Of a DNA stretch of 64,000 nt, positions 38,008-46,952 are shown piece after piece (positions within the stretch are counted from its first letter, which is position 1; each line of letters opens with the position of its first letter). Under the pieces are notes generated by a model. The model saw only the letters and a program-made list of their open reading frames with translations. It was not told the origin of the DNA and ran no database searches. The DNA lies in the NCBI GenBank assembly GCA_029238515.1, contig JAQWFW010000020.1:1-64000 (forward strand), in the 5' to 3' direction. This DNA comes from Flavobacteriaceae bacterium (GTDB lineage Bacteria > Bacteroidota > Bacteroidia > Flavobacteriales > Flavobacteriaceae). Position numbers and translations under genes: made by a program.

Positions 38008-38126
38008 AATAATAGGATTAAAATTCTACACAAAATTAAAGGTATTGTAGCAAAAAAATGAAATGCAAATAATTTTTTATTAACAATTTGAACAATAAAA
38101 GAACTAAAAATTATTAATCTTTTGGT

Positions 38127-38186
38127 TATACCCCAAAAAAAATAGGGTATACATAAAAAAAGCATATATGTTAATAATTTATACCC
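38127..38186. promoter_or_regulatory. TATACCC elements between the two glutamine synthetase genes
   Basis: An inverted pair, TATACCC (38127-38133) and GGGTATA (38145-38151), is separated by 11 bases, and a third TATACCC lies at 38180-38186. The third copy sits about 30 bases before the putative -7 element of the GSII gene. The arrangement suggests a shared regulator of both nitrogen-assimilation genes. No such site is known to me; chance remains possible in AT-rich DNA. Confidence 0.4.
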
Positions 38187-38216
38187 TTGTTTTTCATGAC
38201 CAATATAGCTAATTTA

Positions 38217-38224
38217 TATATTTG
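38217..38224 (+). promoter_or_regulatory. Putative -7 element of the GSII gene
   Basis: TATATTTG fits TAnnTTTG, 33 bases before the ATG at 38258. A TTG at 38187-38189 is 27 bases upstream, longer than the usual -33 spacing. Confidence 0.42.
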
Positions 38225-38257
38225 TTGCAGAATTTTTTAATCAAAATTAAACGCATT

Positions 38258-39274
38258 ATGTCAAAATCAAAATTAGAATACATTTGGTTGGATGGGTACT
38301 ACCCAACTCAAAATATGAGAAGCAAAACCAAAGTTGAAGAAAATTTTAGTGGAAAACTAGAAGATTGCCCAATATGGTCTTTCGATGGATCTTCTACAAG
38401 ACAAGCTGAAGGAAATTCTTCAGACTGCTTGTTGAAACCTGTTGCAATTTACCCAGACCCTGCAAGACGCGATGGTTATTTAGTAATGACTGAAGTTCTA
38501 AATGCCGATGGAACTCCTCACGAATCCAATGGACGTGCTACTATTGAAGATGAAGATAACGATTTCTGGTTTGGTTTTGAACAAGAGTATTTCATCATGG
38601 ACACAAAAACTCAGCTTCCTCTTGGATTTCCAGTAGGAGGTTATCCTGCACCACAGGGAATGTATTACTGTTCAGTAGGTGGAAAAAACACACATGGTAG
38701 AGATCTTGTTGAAGAACATGCAGATTTATGTATTGATGCTGGACTTAACTTCGAAGGAATTAATCAAGAAGTTGCCTCTGGACAATGGGAATTCCAATTG
38801 TTTGCCAAAGGTGCACAAAAAGCAGGTGACGAGATTTGGGTTGCACGATACCTCCTCGACCGTTTGACTGAAAAATATGGATATTATATTGACTACCACC
38901 CAAAACCACTTGGAAAAGACATGGATTGGAATGGTTCTGGAATGCATGCCAATTTCTCTAACACAACCCTTAGAACTTGTGGTTCTCAAGAAGTTTATGA
39001 GAAAATTTGTGAATCATTCAGACCTGTAGTAAAAGAGCATATCGAGGTTTATGGAGAGTTCAACGATCAGCGTTTGACTGGATTGCATGAAACTGCTTCA
39101 ATCAATGATTTCTCTTACGGAATTTCTGACCGTGGAGCTTCCATCAGAATTCCGATTATTACTGTAGAAAAAGGATGGAAAGGATGGCTAGAAGATAGAC
39201 GTCCAGCTTCTAATGGAGATCCATACAAAATTGCTGCACGTATTATCAAAACAGTAAAATCTGCAAAGGTTTAA
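38258..39274 (+). CDS. glnA: Glutamine synthetase type II-like (beta-grasp)
   Basis: A 338-residue GS of the eukaryotic type II form that occurs in Flavobacteriia. WSFDGSSTRQAEG, FGFEQEYFIMD, the PLGKDMDWNGSGMHANFS segment and GISDRGASIRIP cover the ATP and glutamate sites. The short length and lack of the bacterial adenylylation Tyr loop separate it from GSI. The frame opens with a TTG at 38222, but the ATG at 38258 fits the family N-terminus. It ends in a strong terminator. The cell thus has two dissimilar synthetases for the same reaction. Confidence 0.94.
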   Translation: MSKSKLEYIWLDGYYPTQNMRSKTKVEENFSGKLEDCPIWSFDGSSTRQAEGNSSDCLLKPVAIYPDPARRDGYLVMTEVLNADGTPHESNGRATIEDEDNDFWFGFEQEYFIMDTKTQLPLGFPVGGYPAPQGMYYCSVGGKNTHGRDLVEEHADLCIDAGLNFEGINQEVASGQWEFQLFAKGAQKAGDEIWVARYLLDRLTEKYGYYIDYHPKPLGKDMDWNGSGMHANFSNTTLRTCGSQEVYEKICESFRPVVKEHIEVYGEFNDQRLTGLHETASINDFSYGISDRGASIRIPIITVEKGWKGWLEDRRPASNGDPYKIAARIIKTVKSAKV

Positions 39275-39297
39275 TGTAAACTGTTTCATAATTTTAT

Positions 39298-39329
39298 AAA
39301 GCGGTTGCACCAAGCAACCGCTTTTTTTT
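39298..39329. terminator. Hairpin terminator after the GSII gene
   Basis: GCGGTTGC (39301-39308) and GCAACCGC (39314-39321) form a GC-rich stem with an ACCAA loop, extended by AAA/TTT and followed by a T run. Confidence 0.92.
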
Positions 39330-39493
39330 ATATATTTGAATAAGAATAGACCCCCAAGTCTAATCTTCATAACCAAGAAAACGCATAATTTAGGTATTTA
39401 AATTTCGACATTTTACCCATCACATTGAATTTTGATTGGGATTTAAAAACGTTAAATGCTTAACCTAATATTATAAAACAAGACCTCAACAAG

Positions 39494-40039
39494 TTGTTAT
39501 GCCTCGATTTATTTTTGTCAGGCACAAAAGACAATTCTGAAATCATCAATGAGCACCAATCCCATGAAGATGCCACTAGAGTACTCCCATTGATCAGTTG
39601 GGATGTGTTTAGCGAAAGCTATTTCAAGCAACTCAATGCATCAAAAAAAGCTTTGGATTTGAAAAAAATAAAGGCATACGCCAAAAGGCATTGCTGGAAA
39701 AATGACATTGAAGCCATTTTTGATGCAAATGATTTTGAGGCCATTATTCTTACCGATAAGAATCAAAATATCATCTGGGTAAATGAAGGCTTTACCACAA
39801 TGACGGGCTATTCCAAAAAGGAAGTAATAGATAGAACGCCGGGCTTTTTACAAGGCAAAAAAACGTCAAAAAAAACAACGGCTGAAATCAAGTTTCGATT
39901 AAAGGAAGATAAACCTTTCAGCACTAATTTAGTGAATTACCGTAAAAATAAATCGACCTATAATTGTGAGGTGCACATTTTTCCTCTTTATAATACAAAA
40001 ACTACGCATTTTATAGCATTGGAACGAGAGGTGATGTAA
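39494..40039 (+). CDS. PAS-domain protein, LOV-like but without the flavin cysteine
   Basis: About 181 residues. The C-terminal half is a PAS domain (about 80-178): AIILTDKNQNIIWVNEGF, MTGYSKKEVIDRTPGFLQG. The DRTPGFLQG string aligns with the LOV core GRNCRFLQG, but the photoactive Cys is replaced by Pro116, so a flavin adduct is not expected. The N-terminal 75 residues resemble other flavobacterial PAS proteins. No ATG occurs in frame before residue 103; TTG at 39494 is the nearest plausible start, and the frame stays open back to a stop at 39461. The start may be non-standard or damaged. Confidence 0.68.
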   Translation: MLCLDLFLSGTKDNSEIINEHQSHEDATRVLPLISWDVFSESYFKQLNASKKALDLKKIKAYAKRHCWKNDIEAIFDANDFEAIILTDKNQNIIWVNEGFTTMTGYSKKEVIDRTPGFLQGKKTSKKTTAEIKFRLKEDKPFSTNLVNYRKNKSTYNCEVHIFPLYNTKTTHFIALEREVM

Positions 40040-40042
40040 AGA

Positions 40043-40075
40043 CCAAAAAATAAATATTAGGTTATAATTTTTTGG
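40043..40075. terminator. Weak AT-rich hairpin between convergent genes
   Basis: CCAAAAAAT (40043-40051) and ATTTTTTGG (40067-40075) are perfect 9-base arms around a 15-base loop, between the PAS and hemL genes and overlapping the hemL 3' end. The stem is AT-rich, so it may be a weak terminator or chance. Confidence 0.3.
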
Positions 40076-41348
40076 CAACTGTCGCAACTGCCGCAATAGT
40101 AGCATCTAAATCTTCATAAGACAAAGCATCAGTAATAAACCAACTTTCAAAAGCACTTGGTGCAATGTATACACCTGCATCGAGCATACCGTGGAAAAAT
40201 TGTTTGAAGCGGTCATTGTTGCCGTGGGCCGCTGTTTCAAAATCGACTACAGGGGTTTCGGAAAAATGTACAGAAATCATAGACCCTACTCTATTGATGC
40301 TATGCTCTATATTGTTAGCTACCAACGCTTTAGAGATACCTTCGTGCAAATAAGCGGTTTTTTGGGCTAAGCGATCATAAACCTCAGCATCATTGTTTAA
40401 TGCATTTAAAAGTGCATACCCAGCTGCCATAGCCAACGGATTTCCGCTTAAAGTTCCTGCCTGATACACAGGCCCTTCAGGAGCCAAATGTTGCATGATT
40501 TCTTTCCGTGCCGCAAAAGCGCCTACAGGCAAACCACCACCAATCACTTTACCAAAGCATACAAGATCTGCTTTGATGCCATAAAGCTCTTGAACTCCGC
40601 CTTTTGCCAAGCGAAATCCAGTCATCACCTCATCAAAAATAAGTACAGCTTTGTGTTGGTCGCACAACACACGTAGCCCTTCCAAAAATCCTTCTACTGG
40701 TGGAATACAACCCATATTCCCTGCTACAGGTTCAACAATAATAGCCGCAATTTCATTTTGATTGGCCTCAAAAATACGCGCTACAGCTGCCAAATTATTA
40801 TAAGGTGCCAACAAAGTGTCTTTGGCTGTTCCTTGAGTTACACCTGGACTGTTGGGACTACCAAAGGTTACAGCACCACTACCTGCCTGAATCAAAAAAG
40901 AGTCGGAATGTCCGTGGTAGCACCCTGAAAATTTAATAATTTTTTCTTTACCTGTGTATCCTCTTGCCAAACGCACTGCACTCATACATGCCTCTGTGCC
41001 AGAATTTACAAATCGGATTTTATCAATATTCGGAACCATTGAAATGGCTAATGCTGCAATTTGCGTTTCAATTTCGGTGGGCATTCCAAATGAAGTTCCT
41101 TTTTTGGCTTTATCCACTACAGCATCTACAACTGGTTTGTAGGCATGCCCTAAAATCATTGGGCCCCAAGAATTAATATAATCGATTAAACGATTATCAT
41201 CTTCATCATAAAGGTATGGGCCTTCTGCTTTTTTGACAAAAATTGGTGTGCCACCCACAGCTTTAAATGCACGAACTGGGGAATTGACTCCACCAGGAAT
41301 TACCGCACTGGCTTCTTTAAATAATTGACTGCTGCGTTGGTATTTCAT
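40062..41348 (-). CDS. hemL: Glutamate-1-semialdehyde 2,1-aminomutase
   Basis: A 428-residue PLP enzyme that makes 5-aminolevulinate in the C5 heme pathway. Motifs: [50 protein letters not shown] and the PLP lysine in [15 protein letters not shown]. Length is normal. It is five bases upstream of nothing but the glucosaminidase gene, which precedes it on the same strand with a gap of five bases. hemA is not in the window. Confidence 0.96.
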   Translation of the reverse strand: MKYQRSSQLFKEASAVIPGGVNSPVRAFKAVGGTPIFVKKAEGPYLYDEDDNRLIDYINSWGPMILGHAYKPVVDAVVDKAKKGTSFGMPTEIETQIAALAISMVPNIDKIRFVNSGTEACMSAVRLARGYTGKEKIIKFSGCYHGHSDSFLIQAGSGAVTFGSPNSPGVTQGTAKDTLLAPYNNLAAVARIFEANQNEIAAIIVEPVAGNMGCIPPVEGFLEGLRVLCDQHKAVLIFDEVMTGFRLAKGGVQELYGIKADLVCFGKVIGGGLPVGAFAARKEIMQHLAPEGPVYQAGTLSGNPLAMAAGYALLNALNNDAEVYDRLAQKTAYLHEGISKALVANNIEHSINRVGSMISVHFSETPVVDFETAAHGNNDRFKQFFHGMLDAGVYIAPSAFESWFITDALSYEDLDATIAAVATVAKKL

Positions 41349-41353
41349 AAGGT

Positions 41354-42124
41354 TTAATTTGGTCTAATGATGAGTGTTTGTCCAATGCTTAATTCGTTGG
41401 AATTGAGTTTATTAGCAGATTTTATACGTTCCACAGTAGTGTTGTAGCTTTTTGCAATGGAGTACAGGGTATCCCCTTTTTGGACGATATGTGTTTCTGC
41501 AATTTGTTGTTGAGCATTTTTATTTTTGGCTTTTTTGTCAAAAATATCGTAGCGGTATAATTTGTATCGCTCGATAAGACTAATAAGTTTTTTAGGGTAT
41601 TTCGGATCGGTGGCATAACCTGCTTTTTTTAGTCCTTTTGCCCATGCTTTATAATTGGTAGACTTATACTTAAATAAACCTGAATAACGTTTCCTTTTGG
41701 CCAAAAATAGGGAATGATCTCTGTAGGATTGATTAGGGTCATTGTATTTTCTAAAACACTCTTGAGCACGATCATCATCGTGATAAATTCGAGGACCTGA
41801 CCAATCATGACACTTGATGCCAAAGTGATTGTTGGCTTCTCTAGCCAAACGTCCCTTTCCAGAGCCAGATTCCAAAATACCTTGCGCAAGAGTAATACTG
41901 GCAGGAATACCATAAAGTTTCATTTCATGAATAGCCACTGCTCTAAAGAAAGTAATATAATCTTCGGTGGAATTGTAGGTTGGCGAAATGACTACTGAAG
42001 GGGTTTCAGGTAGTTGAGTGGGGTTTATCTTTACATCAACTCGCTTTTTTTGGTTTGTTCTTTTTCGAGCGCCACAGCTCGACAAAACTACACCTACCAA
42101 AATCAAAATTACAATGCGCCTCAT
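41354..42124 (-). CDS. Lipoprotein glucosaminidase with LysM
   Basis: A 256-residue peptidoglycan hydrolase. A lipoprotein signal ends VLSSC (Cys17). A GH73-like glucosaminidase domain follows (about 55-205: [19 protein letters not shown], with the catalytic Glu in ILES, and NNHFGIKC). A LysM repeat sits at about 213-255 ([17 protein letters not shown]). It cleaves the glycan strand of the cell wall, anchored by its lipid. It overlaps the PLP deaminase gene by four bases (ATGA). Confidence 0.9.
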   Translation of the reverse strand: MRRIVILILVGVVLSSCGARKRTNQKKRVDVKINPTQLPETPSVVISPTYNSTEDYITFFRAVAIHEMKLYGIPASITLAQGILESGSGKGRLAREANNHFGIKCHDWSGPRIYHDDDRAQECFRKYNDPNQSYRDHSLFLAKRKRYSGLFKYKSTNYKAWAKGLKKAGYATDPKYPKKLISLIERYKLYRYDIFDKKAKNKNAQQQIAETHIVQKGDTLYSIAKSYNTTVERIKSANKLNSNELSIGQTLIIRPN

Positions 42125-43014
42125 GCGATCAACTCTAAATTATGTTTACTCAAATAATGATTCATCCCTTCAATGCCCTGCAATCCACCAGTATGAATGG
42201 CCAAAATTTTTGCAGATTTTGAAAAAAATCCGTTTTGAATTAAATCAAAAATGCCATACATCATTTTCCCAGTATAAATTGGATCTAAAGAGAGTTTAAA
42301 TTCTTGTTTAAACTTATTGATAAATTGTATCAACTCCAAATTCACTTTGGCGTACCCTCCAAAATGGTATTCATGGCATAAATCCCAATTAGATTGTTGC
42401 GCAAATTTACAAATATCTTCCCTTATAAATGCGCCTTTTAGGGCTGGAAATCCAATTATTTTTTGATGAGGTAGACTAGAATTAATCAAACCCGAAATGG
42501 TACCTCCAGTTCCAACTGCACAACAAATAACATCAAATTCATGATCAGCTTCAGTCAAAATTTCTTTACAGCCAGCTATGGCCAATGCATTGGTGCCACC
42601 TTCTGGAAGGATATAAAAATTGGGGTGTTTTTTTTGTAAGTCTTGAAGAAATAAATCCTCAGTTTTTTGACGATATGCGGCACGACTTATAAATTCTAAA
42701 TGCATTCCACATGCTTTCGCATACGAAAGTGTTGGATTAGAGTCCAGATTGTCAACCAATTCCTCTCCTCGAATAATTCCAACAGTAGGAATGTTTAGGT
42801 CTTTTCCTGCAGCTGCAGTCGCAGCGATATGATTCGAAAATGCTCCTCCAAAAGTCAAAATCCCTTCAAAATGCCCATCGATTACAGCTTGAATATTATA
42901 TTTCAATTTTCTGAATTTATTTCCAGAAACCGTAGGGTGAATTCTAAATTCTGGTTTCAAAGAAAGTTGAGGTGTTAATGTAATATTTTCTATAGGTCGT
43001 ATGTCGAGCATCAT
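42121..43014 (-). CDS. PLP-dependent ACC deaminase / D-cysteine desulfhydrase family protein
   Basis: A 297-residue fold-type II PLP enzyme. The PLP Lys is in TVSGNKFRKLKYN (about 30-42), and the SNH segment (LTFGGAFSNHIAA) and a GTGGTISGL phosphate loop are present. Family members cleave 1-aminocyclopropane-1-carboxylate or D-cysteine to ammonia and a keto acid; sequence alone does not separate them, and D-cysteine desulfhydrase is more usual in marine bacteria. Start is the ATG at 43014, with a second ATG right after. Confidence 0.85.
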   Translation of the reverse strand: MMLDIRPIENITLTPQLSLKPEFRIHPTVSGNKFRKLKYNIQAVIDGHFEGILTFGGAFSNHIAATAAAGKDLNIPTVGIIRGEELVDNLDSNPTLSYAKACGMHLEFISRAAYRQKTEDLFLQDLQKKHPNFYILPEGGTNALAIAGCKEILTEADHEFDVICCAVGTGGTISGLINSSLPHQKIIGFPALKGAFIREDICKFAQQSNWDLCHEYHFGGYAKVNLELIQFINKFKQEFKLSLDPIYTGKMMYGIFDLIQNGFFSKSAKILAIHTGGLQGIEGMNHYLSKHNLELIA

Positions 43015-43124
43015 ATAACTAAAGTGCTAAAACGTAAAAATACAAATCTTTAGAGCATTTGAACCCAGCTTAAAATCTATTTTTTGACAAAAAAAGACAG
43101 ATCGATGTTCTTTGAAATTTACAC

Positions 43125-43132
43125 TATATTTG
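43125..43132 (+). promoter_or_regulatory. Putative -7 element of the DUF5522 gene
   Basis: TATATTTG, a perfect TAnnTTTG match, ends only six bases before the ATG at 43139, so the transcript may be almost leaderless. Confidence 0.4.
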
Positions 43133-43138
43133 TTAGAA

Positions 43139-43291
43139 ATGAACAAAAGAATACCCATAGAAGAAGGTGATTTTTATTGGACTCCGGAAGGATACCGTTG
43201 TTTTACAGAACAATATCATTTGAAGCGCGGATATTGTTGTGAAAGTAATTGTAGACATTGTCCTTATGGTTTTAACACCTCCAAAAAATAA
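43139..43291 (+). CDS. Small cysteine-rich DUF5522 protein
   Basis: A 50-residue protein, too short for most ORF cut-offs. It has an EGDFYWTPEGYRCFTEQYH segment and a tight cysteine cluster GYCCESNCRHCPYG with four Cys in CCxxxCxxC spacing, plus a first Cys at 21. This fits DUF5522, whose members may bind metal. The stop lies seven bases before the hutU ATG on the same strand, so the two are probably co-transcribed. The protein's job is unknown. Confidence 0.8.
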   Translation: MNKRIPIEEGDFYWTPEGYRCFTEQYHLKRGYCCESNCRHCPYGFNTSKK

Positions 43292-43298
43292 AAAATTG

Positions 43299-45305
43299 AT
43301 GCCCATGACGCCAAAATCAAATACTTTTAAAGACGAGATTATAGAAGGAATTCCCAAAGAATTACCTCCACTAAAACCCTTTAACCCTACTTACAATCAT
43401 GCGCCAAAGCGCAAAGCTATCTTGAATGCTAAAGAACAAAAACTAGCACTTAGAAATGCGTTGCGTTATTTTGATAAAAAATTTCATCCTGTTCTCATTA
43501 AAGAATTTAAAAATGAGTTGGACGCATATGGACGAATTTACATGTACCGTTTTCGTCCTCATCACAAAATTTATGCCCGCCCTATAGACGAGTATCCTGC
43601 CCAAAGTAAACAAGCGGCAGCCATCATGTTGATGATTCAAAACAACTTGGACGATGCTGTAGCTCAACACCCCCATGAATTGATTACCTATGGAGGAAAT
43701 GGTGGGGTTTTTTCAAATTGGGCACAGTATCGATTGACCATGAAATACTTGTCCGAAATGAACGACGAACAAACCTTAGTCATGTATTCTGGTCATCCTA
43801 TGGGACTCTTCCCATCACATAAAAATGCACCAAGAGTAGTGGTCACCAACGGAATGATGATTCCAAATTATTCTCAGCCCGACGATTGGGAAAAATTCAA
43901 TGCATTAGGTGTTACTCAATTTGGTCAAATGACTGCAGGGAGTTATATGTACATTGGTCCACAAGGCATTGTTCATGGCACAACCATCACCGTATTGAAT
44001 GCCTTTAGAAAAATAAAAAAAAGCCCTAGCGGACATCTCTTCCTCACTGCTGGATTGGGCGGTATGAGTGGTGCACAACCAAAAGCAGGAAATATTGCTG
44101 GATGCATCACCATTTGTGCCGAAGTAAACCCCAAAGCAACGCAAACAAGGCACGAACAAGGTTGGGTCGACGAAGTAATCTATAAAATAGATGAACTTGT
44201 AAAACGAGTCCAGCGAGCAAAAGATAAAAAAGAAGTGGTTTCCATTGCCTACCAAGGCAACGTAATCGATGTTTGGGAAGCTTTTTATGAAGCTGATATT
44301 TTCGTTGAACTTGGCAGCGATCAAACTTCATTGCATAATCCGTGGGCAGGTGGTTACTACCCTGTAGAATTAAGCTTTGAAGAAGCCAATGATATGATGC
44401 GAAACCACCCTAAAGAATTTAAAAAAGCCGTACAAAAAAGCTTAATTCGTCATGCTGAAATTATCAAAAAACACACCAAAAAAGGAACCTATTTTTTTGA
44501 TTATGGAAATGCCTTTCTACTTGAAGCATCACGCGCTGGTGCTGATATTTTAGAAACCAATGGCGAAGATTTCATCTACCCAAGCTATGTTCAAGACATC
44601 ATGGGACCTATGTGTTTTGACTATGGTTTTGGTCCTTTCCGTTGGGTTTGTGCTCGTGGATTAGAAGAAGATTTAGCCAAAACGGATGCCATTGCCTGTA
44701 AGGTTCTTGAAGAAATAGAAGCTACTGCACCTTCGGAAATTCAGCAACAAATGAAGGATAATATTCAATGGATCAAAGGGGCTCAAAAAAACAATCTTGT
44801 GGTTGGATCGCAAGCCCGTATTTTATATGCCGATGCTGAAGGCAGAATGAAAATTGCAGCGGCATTTAACTCTGCGATAGCTGAAGGTAAAATTGGACCC
44901 ATTATTCTTGGACGTGATCACCACGACGTTTCTGGTACCGATTCTCCTTATAGAGAAACAAGCAATATTTATGATGGCTCAAAATTTACAGCCGATATGG
45001 CCATCCACAACGTCATTGGTGACAGCTTTAGAGGTGCTACATGGGTGAGTATTCACAACGGTGGCGGAGTTGGATGGGGTGAAGTCATTAATGGTGGGTT
45101 TGGTATGGTTCTTGATGGTTCTAAAGAAGCTGAAAAACGTTTAAAATCGATGTTATTTTGGGACGTTAATAATGGCATTGCTAGACGGAATTGGGCGCGA
45201 AATAAAGGCGCTACTTTTGCCATTAAAAGGGCTATGGAACAAGAGCCAAACCTGAAAGTCACCTTACCAAACAACGTAGATGACATGCTTTTTGATCAGA
45301 TTTAA
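43299..45305 (+). CDS. hutU: Urocanate hydratase
   Basis: A 668-residue NAD+-dependent enzyme that hydrates urocanate in histidine breakdown. YGGNGGVFSNWAQYRLTMKY, the LTAGLGGMSGAQPKAGNIAG NAD site and IHNGGGVGWGEVINGGFGM are characteristic. Length is about 110 residues longer than the E. coli-type enzyme, as in the Bacteroidota subgroup. ATGs at 43299 and 43305 are alternative starts; the frame opens at 43239 but that would overlap DUF5522. No hutH, hutI or hutG is nearby. Confidence 0.93.
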   Translation: MPMTPKSNTFKDEIIEGIPKELPPLKPFNPTYNHAPKRKAILNAKEQKLALRNALRYFDKKFHPVLIKEFKNELDAYGRIYMYRFRPHHKIYARPIDEYPAQSKQAAAIMLMIQNNLDDAVAQHPHELITYGGNGGVFSNWAQYRLTMKYLSEMNDEQTLVMYSGHPMGLFPSHKNAPRVVVTNGMMIPNYSQPDDWEKFNALGVTQFGQMTAGSYMYIGPQGIVHGTTITVLNAFRKIKKSPSGHLFLTAGLGGMSGAQPKAGNIAGCITICAEVNPKATQTRHEQGWVDEVIYKIDELVKRVQRAKDKKEVVSIAYQGNVIDVWEAFYEADIFVELGSDQTSLHNPWAGGYYPVELSFEEANDMMRNHPKEFKKAVQKSLIRHAEIIKKHTKKGTYFFDYGNAFLLEASRAGADILETNGEDFIYPSYVQDIMGPMCFDYGFGPFRWVCARGLEEDLAKTDAIACKVLEEIEATAPSEIQQQMKDNIQWIKGAQKNNLVVGSQARILYADAEGRMKIAAAFNSAIAEGKIGPIILGRDHHDVSGTDSPYRETSNIYDGSKFTADMAIHNVIGDSFRGATWVSIHNGGGVGWGEVINGGFGMVLDGSKEAEKRLKSMLFWDVNNGIARRNWARNKGATFAIKRAMEQEPNLKVTLPNNVDDMLFDQI

Positions 45306-45324
45306 CAGATTAAATTACACCATT

Positions 45325-45864
45325 ATGAAAAAACACATTTTATCTCTTACTTTTCTATTGTTTACACTAATTTCTTGTGATTCTGTGCGTGTTGCTGCAG
45401 ATTATGACCGTTCTGCTAACTTTGAAACGTACAAAACTTTTGCCTTTTTTAAAGATGGCATAGACAAAGCAAAAATTAGCGATTTGGATAAGCGTCGAAT
45501 CTTACGCGCCATAGAATCGGAACTCTTGGCAAAGGGTTTTACAAAATCCAAAACACCTGATTTATTGGTAAATATTTTTACCAAAGAACGCCAAGAAGTG
45601 AATGTATACAATAGAAGTTTTGGCATGTACGGCTGGGGTTGGGGCTGGGGATGGAATCCAATGATGGGATGGAATCAGACTAGTGTTTCTAATTCTACTC
45701 GAGGTACACTTTTTATTGATTTGATTGATGCACAAAAAAAAGAATTGGTTTGGCAAGGCGTAGGTCATGGATATTTGAGTACAAATATGGAGCGTAAAGC
45801 TGAACGGATCAAAAAATTTGTATCATCAGTTTTATCAAAATATCCACCAGAATCAAAAAATTAG
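45325..45864 (+). CDS. DUF4136 lipoprotein with WG-rich loop
   Basis: A 179-residue lipoprotein: signal peptide MKKHILSLTFLLFTLISC with Cys18, then DUF4136 (VAADYDRSANFETYKTFAFF, and ERKAERIKKFVSSVLSKYP at the end). The middle contains a repeated WG stretch (YGWGWGWGWNPMMGWNQ). The start at 45325 makes the signal peptide begin at the ATG; an upstream in-frame start at 45280 overlaps hutU. Function unknown, envelope-located. It converges with the OppC-type gene two bases away. Confidence 0.85.
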   Translation: MKKHILSLTFLLFTLISCDSVRVAADYDRSANFETYKTFAFFKDGIDKAKISDLDKRRILRAIESELLAKGFTKSKTPDLLVNIFTKERQEVNVYNRSFGMYGWGWGWGWNPMMGWNQTSVSNSTRGTLFIDLIDAQKKELVWQGVGHGYLSTNMERKAERIKKFVSSVLSKYPPESKN

Positions 45865-45866
45865 GA

Positions 45867-46940
45867 CTATGCCTTGACGTCCAATGCTTCACGTAAAGTA
45901 TTGCCCATTAACATAAAAGCCATCACTAGACTCATGATACACAGCCCTGGAATAATGGCCAGATGGGGTTGACCCAAAATTATAGCATTATAGTGCGTCT
46001 TGATCATGGCACCCCAACTCGCCATTGGCGGTTGTGCACCAATACCCAAAAAACTCAGACCACTTTCTATAAGAATCGCAGCAGCAAAATTGGCTGCTGA
46101 GATAACAATTACAGGCGCCATAATATTGGGCATTATATGCTTGGAAATTATTCTAAAATTTGTGTATCCCAATGCACGAGCTGCGGTAATGTATTGTTGT
46201 TCTTTTACACTCATGACCTCGCCACGAACTACGCGAGCCACCTCTACCCACATCGTAAGTCCTACAGCAATAAAAACTTGCCAATACCCTTTTCCTAATG
46301 CCAAAGTAATAGCAATAACCAACAACAAGGTAGGAATAGACCAAGTCACATTGATTAAGAACATGACCAAATCATCAATTTTTCCTCCAAAATACCCTGA
46401 AATACTTCCCAAAAAAATACCTATGACTAAAGAAATAAAAACTGCTACAAATCCAATAAAAAAGGATATCCGTGTACCCACCAAAATCCGACTCAAAACA
46501 TCTCTTCCATAGTTGTCTGTACCCAAATGAAATGTTTTTGAAACAACATATGGTTTTGGAGATTTAGCATAATCTACAAACTGCTCTAATCCTTCTAAAT
46601 CTTGAGCTTCATAAGGGGTGTAAATCATTTTATCATTTTCTATTCTGTAAGAAGATATAGGCAACTCTGTATCGGGAAATTTAGAGCCAAAAAGAATCTG
46701 ATTGAATGCACTTTGATCGCCTTGTTTATCATTGTTGGGTAACACCAACATTTGCACGGTAAAACCTGGTGATTTTGAATGGATACTCACATGCATTTGA
46801 TTGGCATACTGAGTATTATCTGGCGCCAAAACGTAAGCGAAAATAGATATTAAACCAATACATAAAATAAAAACTACACTGGCTACCCCCAAATAACTCT
46901 GTTTAAATTTTTGGAGCGCCAATGCTGTTAATCCCTGCAT
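45867..46940 (-). CDS. Lone OppC/DppC-type ABC permease
   Basis: A 357-residue permease with an N-terminal helix (about 18-38), a periplasmic segment and five C-terminal helices. HLGTDNYGRDVLSRIL and the EAA-like loop ALGYTNFRIISKHIMPNI are typical of the DppC/OppC subfamily. Its partner permease, ATPases and binding protein are not in the window. It follows the tail-specific protease by twelve bases, so it may share its transcript. Peptide import is the family role; the real substrate is open. Confidence 0.87.
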   Translation of the reverse strand: MQGLTALALQKFKQSYLGVASVVFILCIGLISIFAYVLAPDNTQYANQMHVSIHSKSPGFTVQMLVLPNNDKQGDQSAFNQILFGSKFPDTELPISSYRIENDKMIYTPYEAQDLEGLEQFVDYAKSPKPYVVSKTFHLGTDNYGRDVLSRILVGTRISFFIGFVAVFISLVIGIFLGSISGYFGGKIDDLVMFLINVTWSIPTLLLVIAITLALGKGYWQVFIAVGLTMWVEVARVVRGEVMSVKEQQYITAARALGYTNFRIISKHIMPNIMAPVIVISAANFAAAILIESGLSFLGIGAQPPMASWGAMIKTHYNAIILGQPHLAIIPGLCIMSLVMAFMLMGNTLREALDVKA

Positions 46941-46952
46941 AGTTTTTTAAAC

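Noticed and set aside
43905-44324. 139-codon open frame antisense to hutU
   Set aside because: Shadow frame over highly conserved urocanate hydratase sequence.
46000-46512. 170-codon open frame antisense to the OppC-type permease
   Set aside because: The sense frame has clear permease motifs and the antisense product has no recognisable features; it is a shadow frame.
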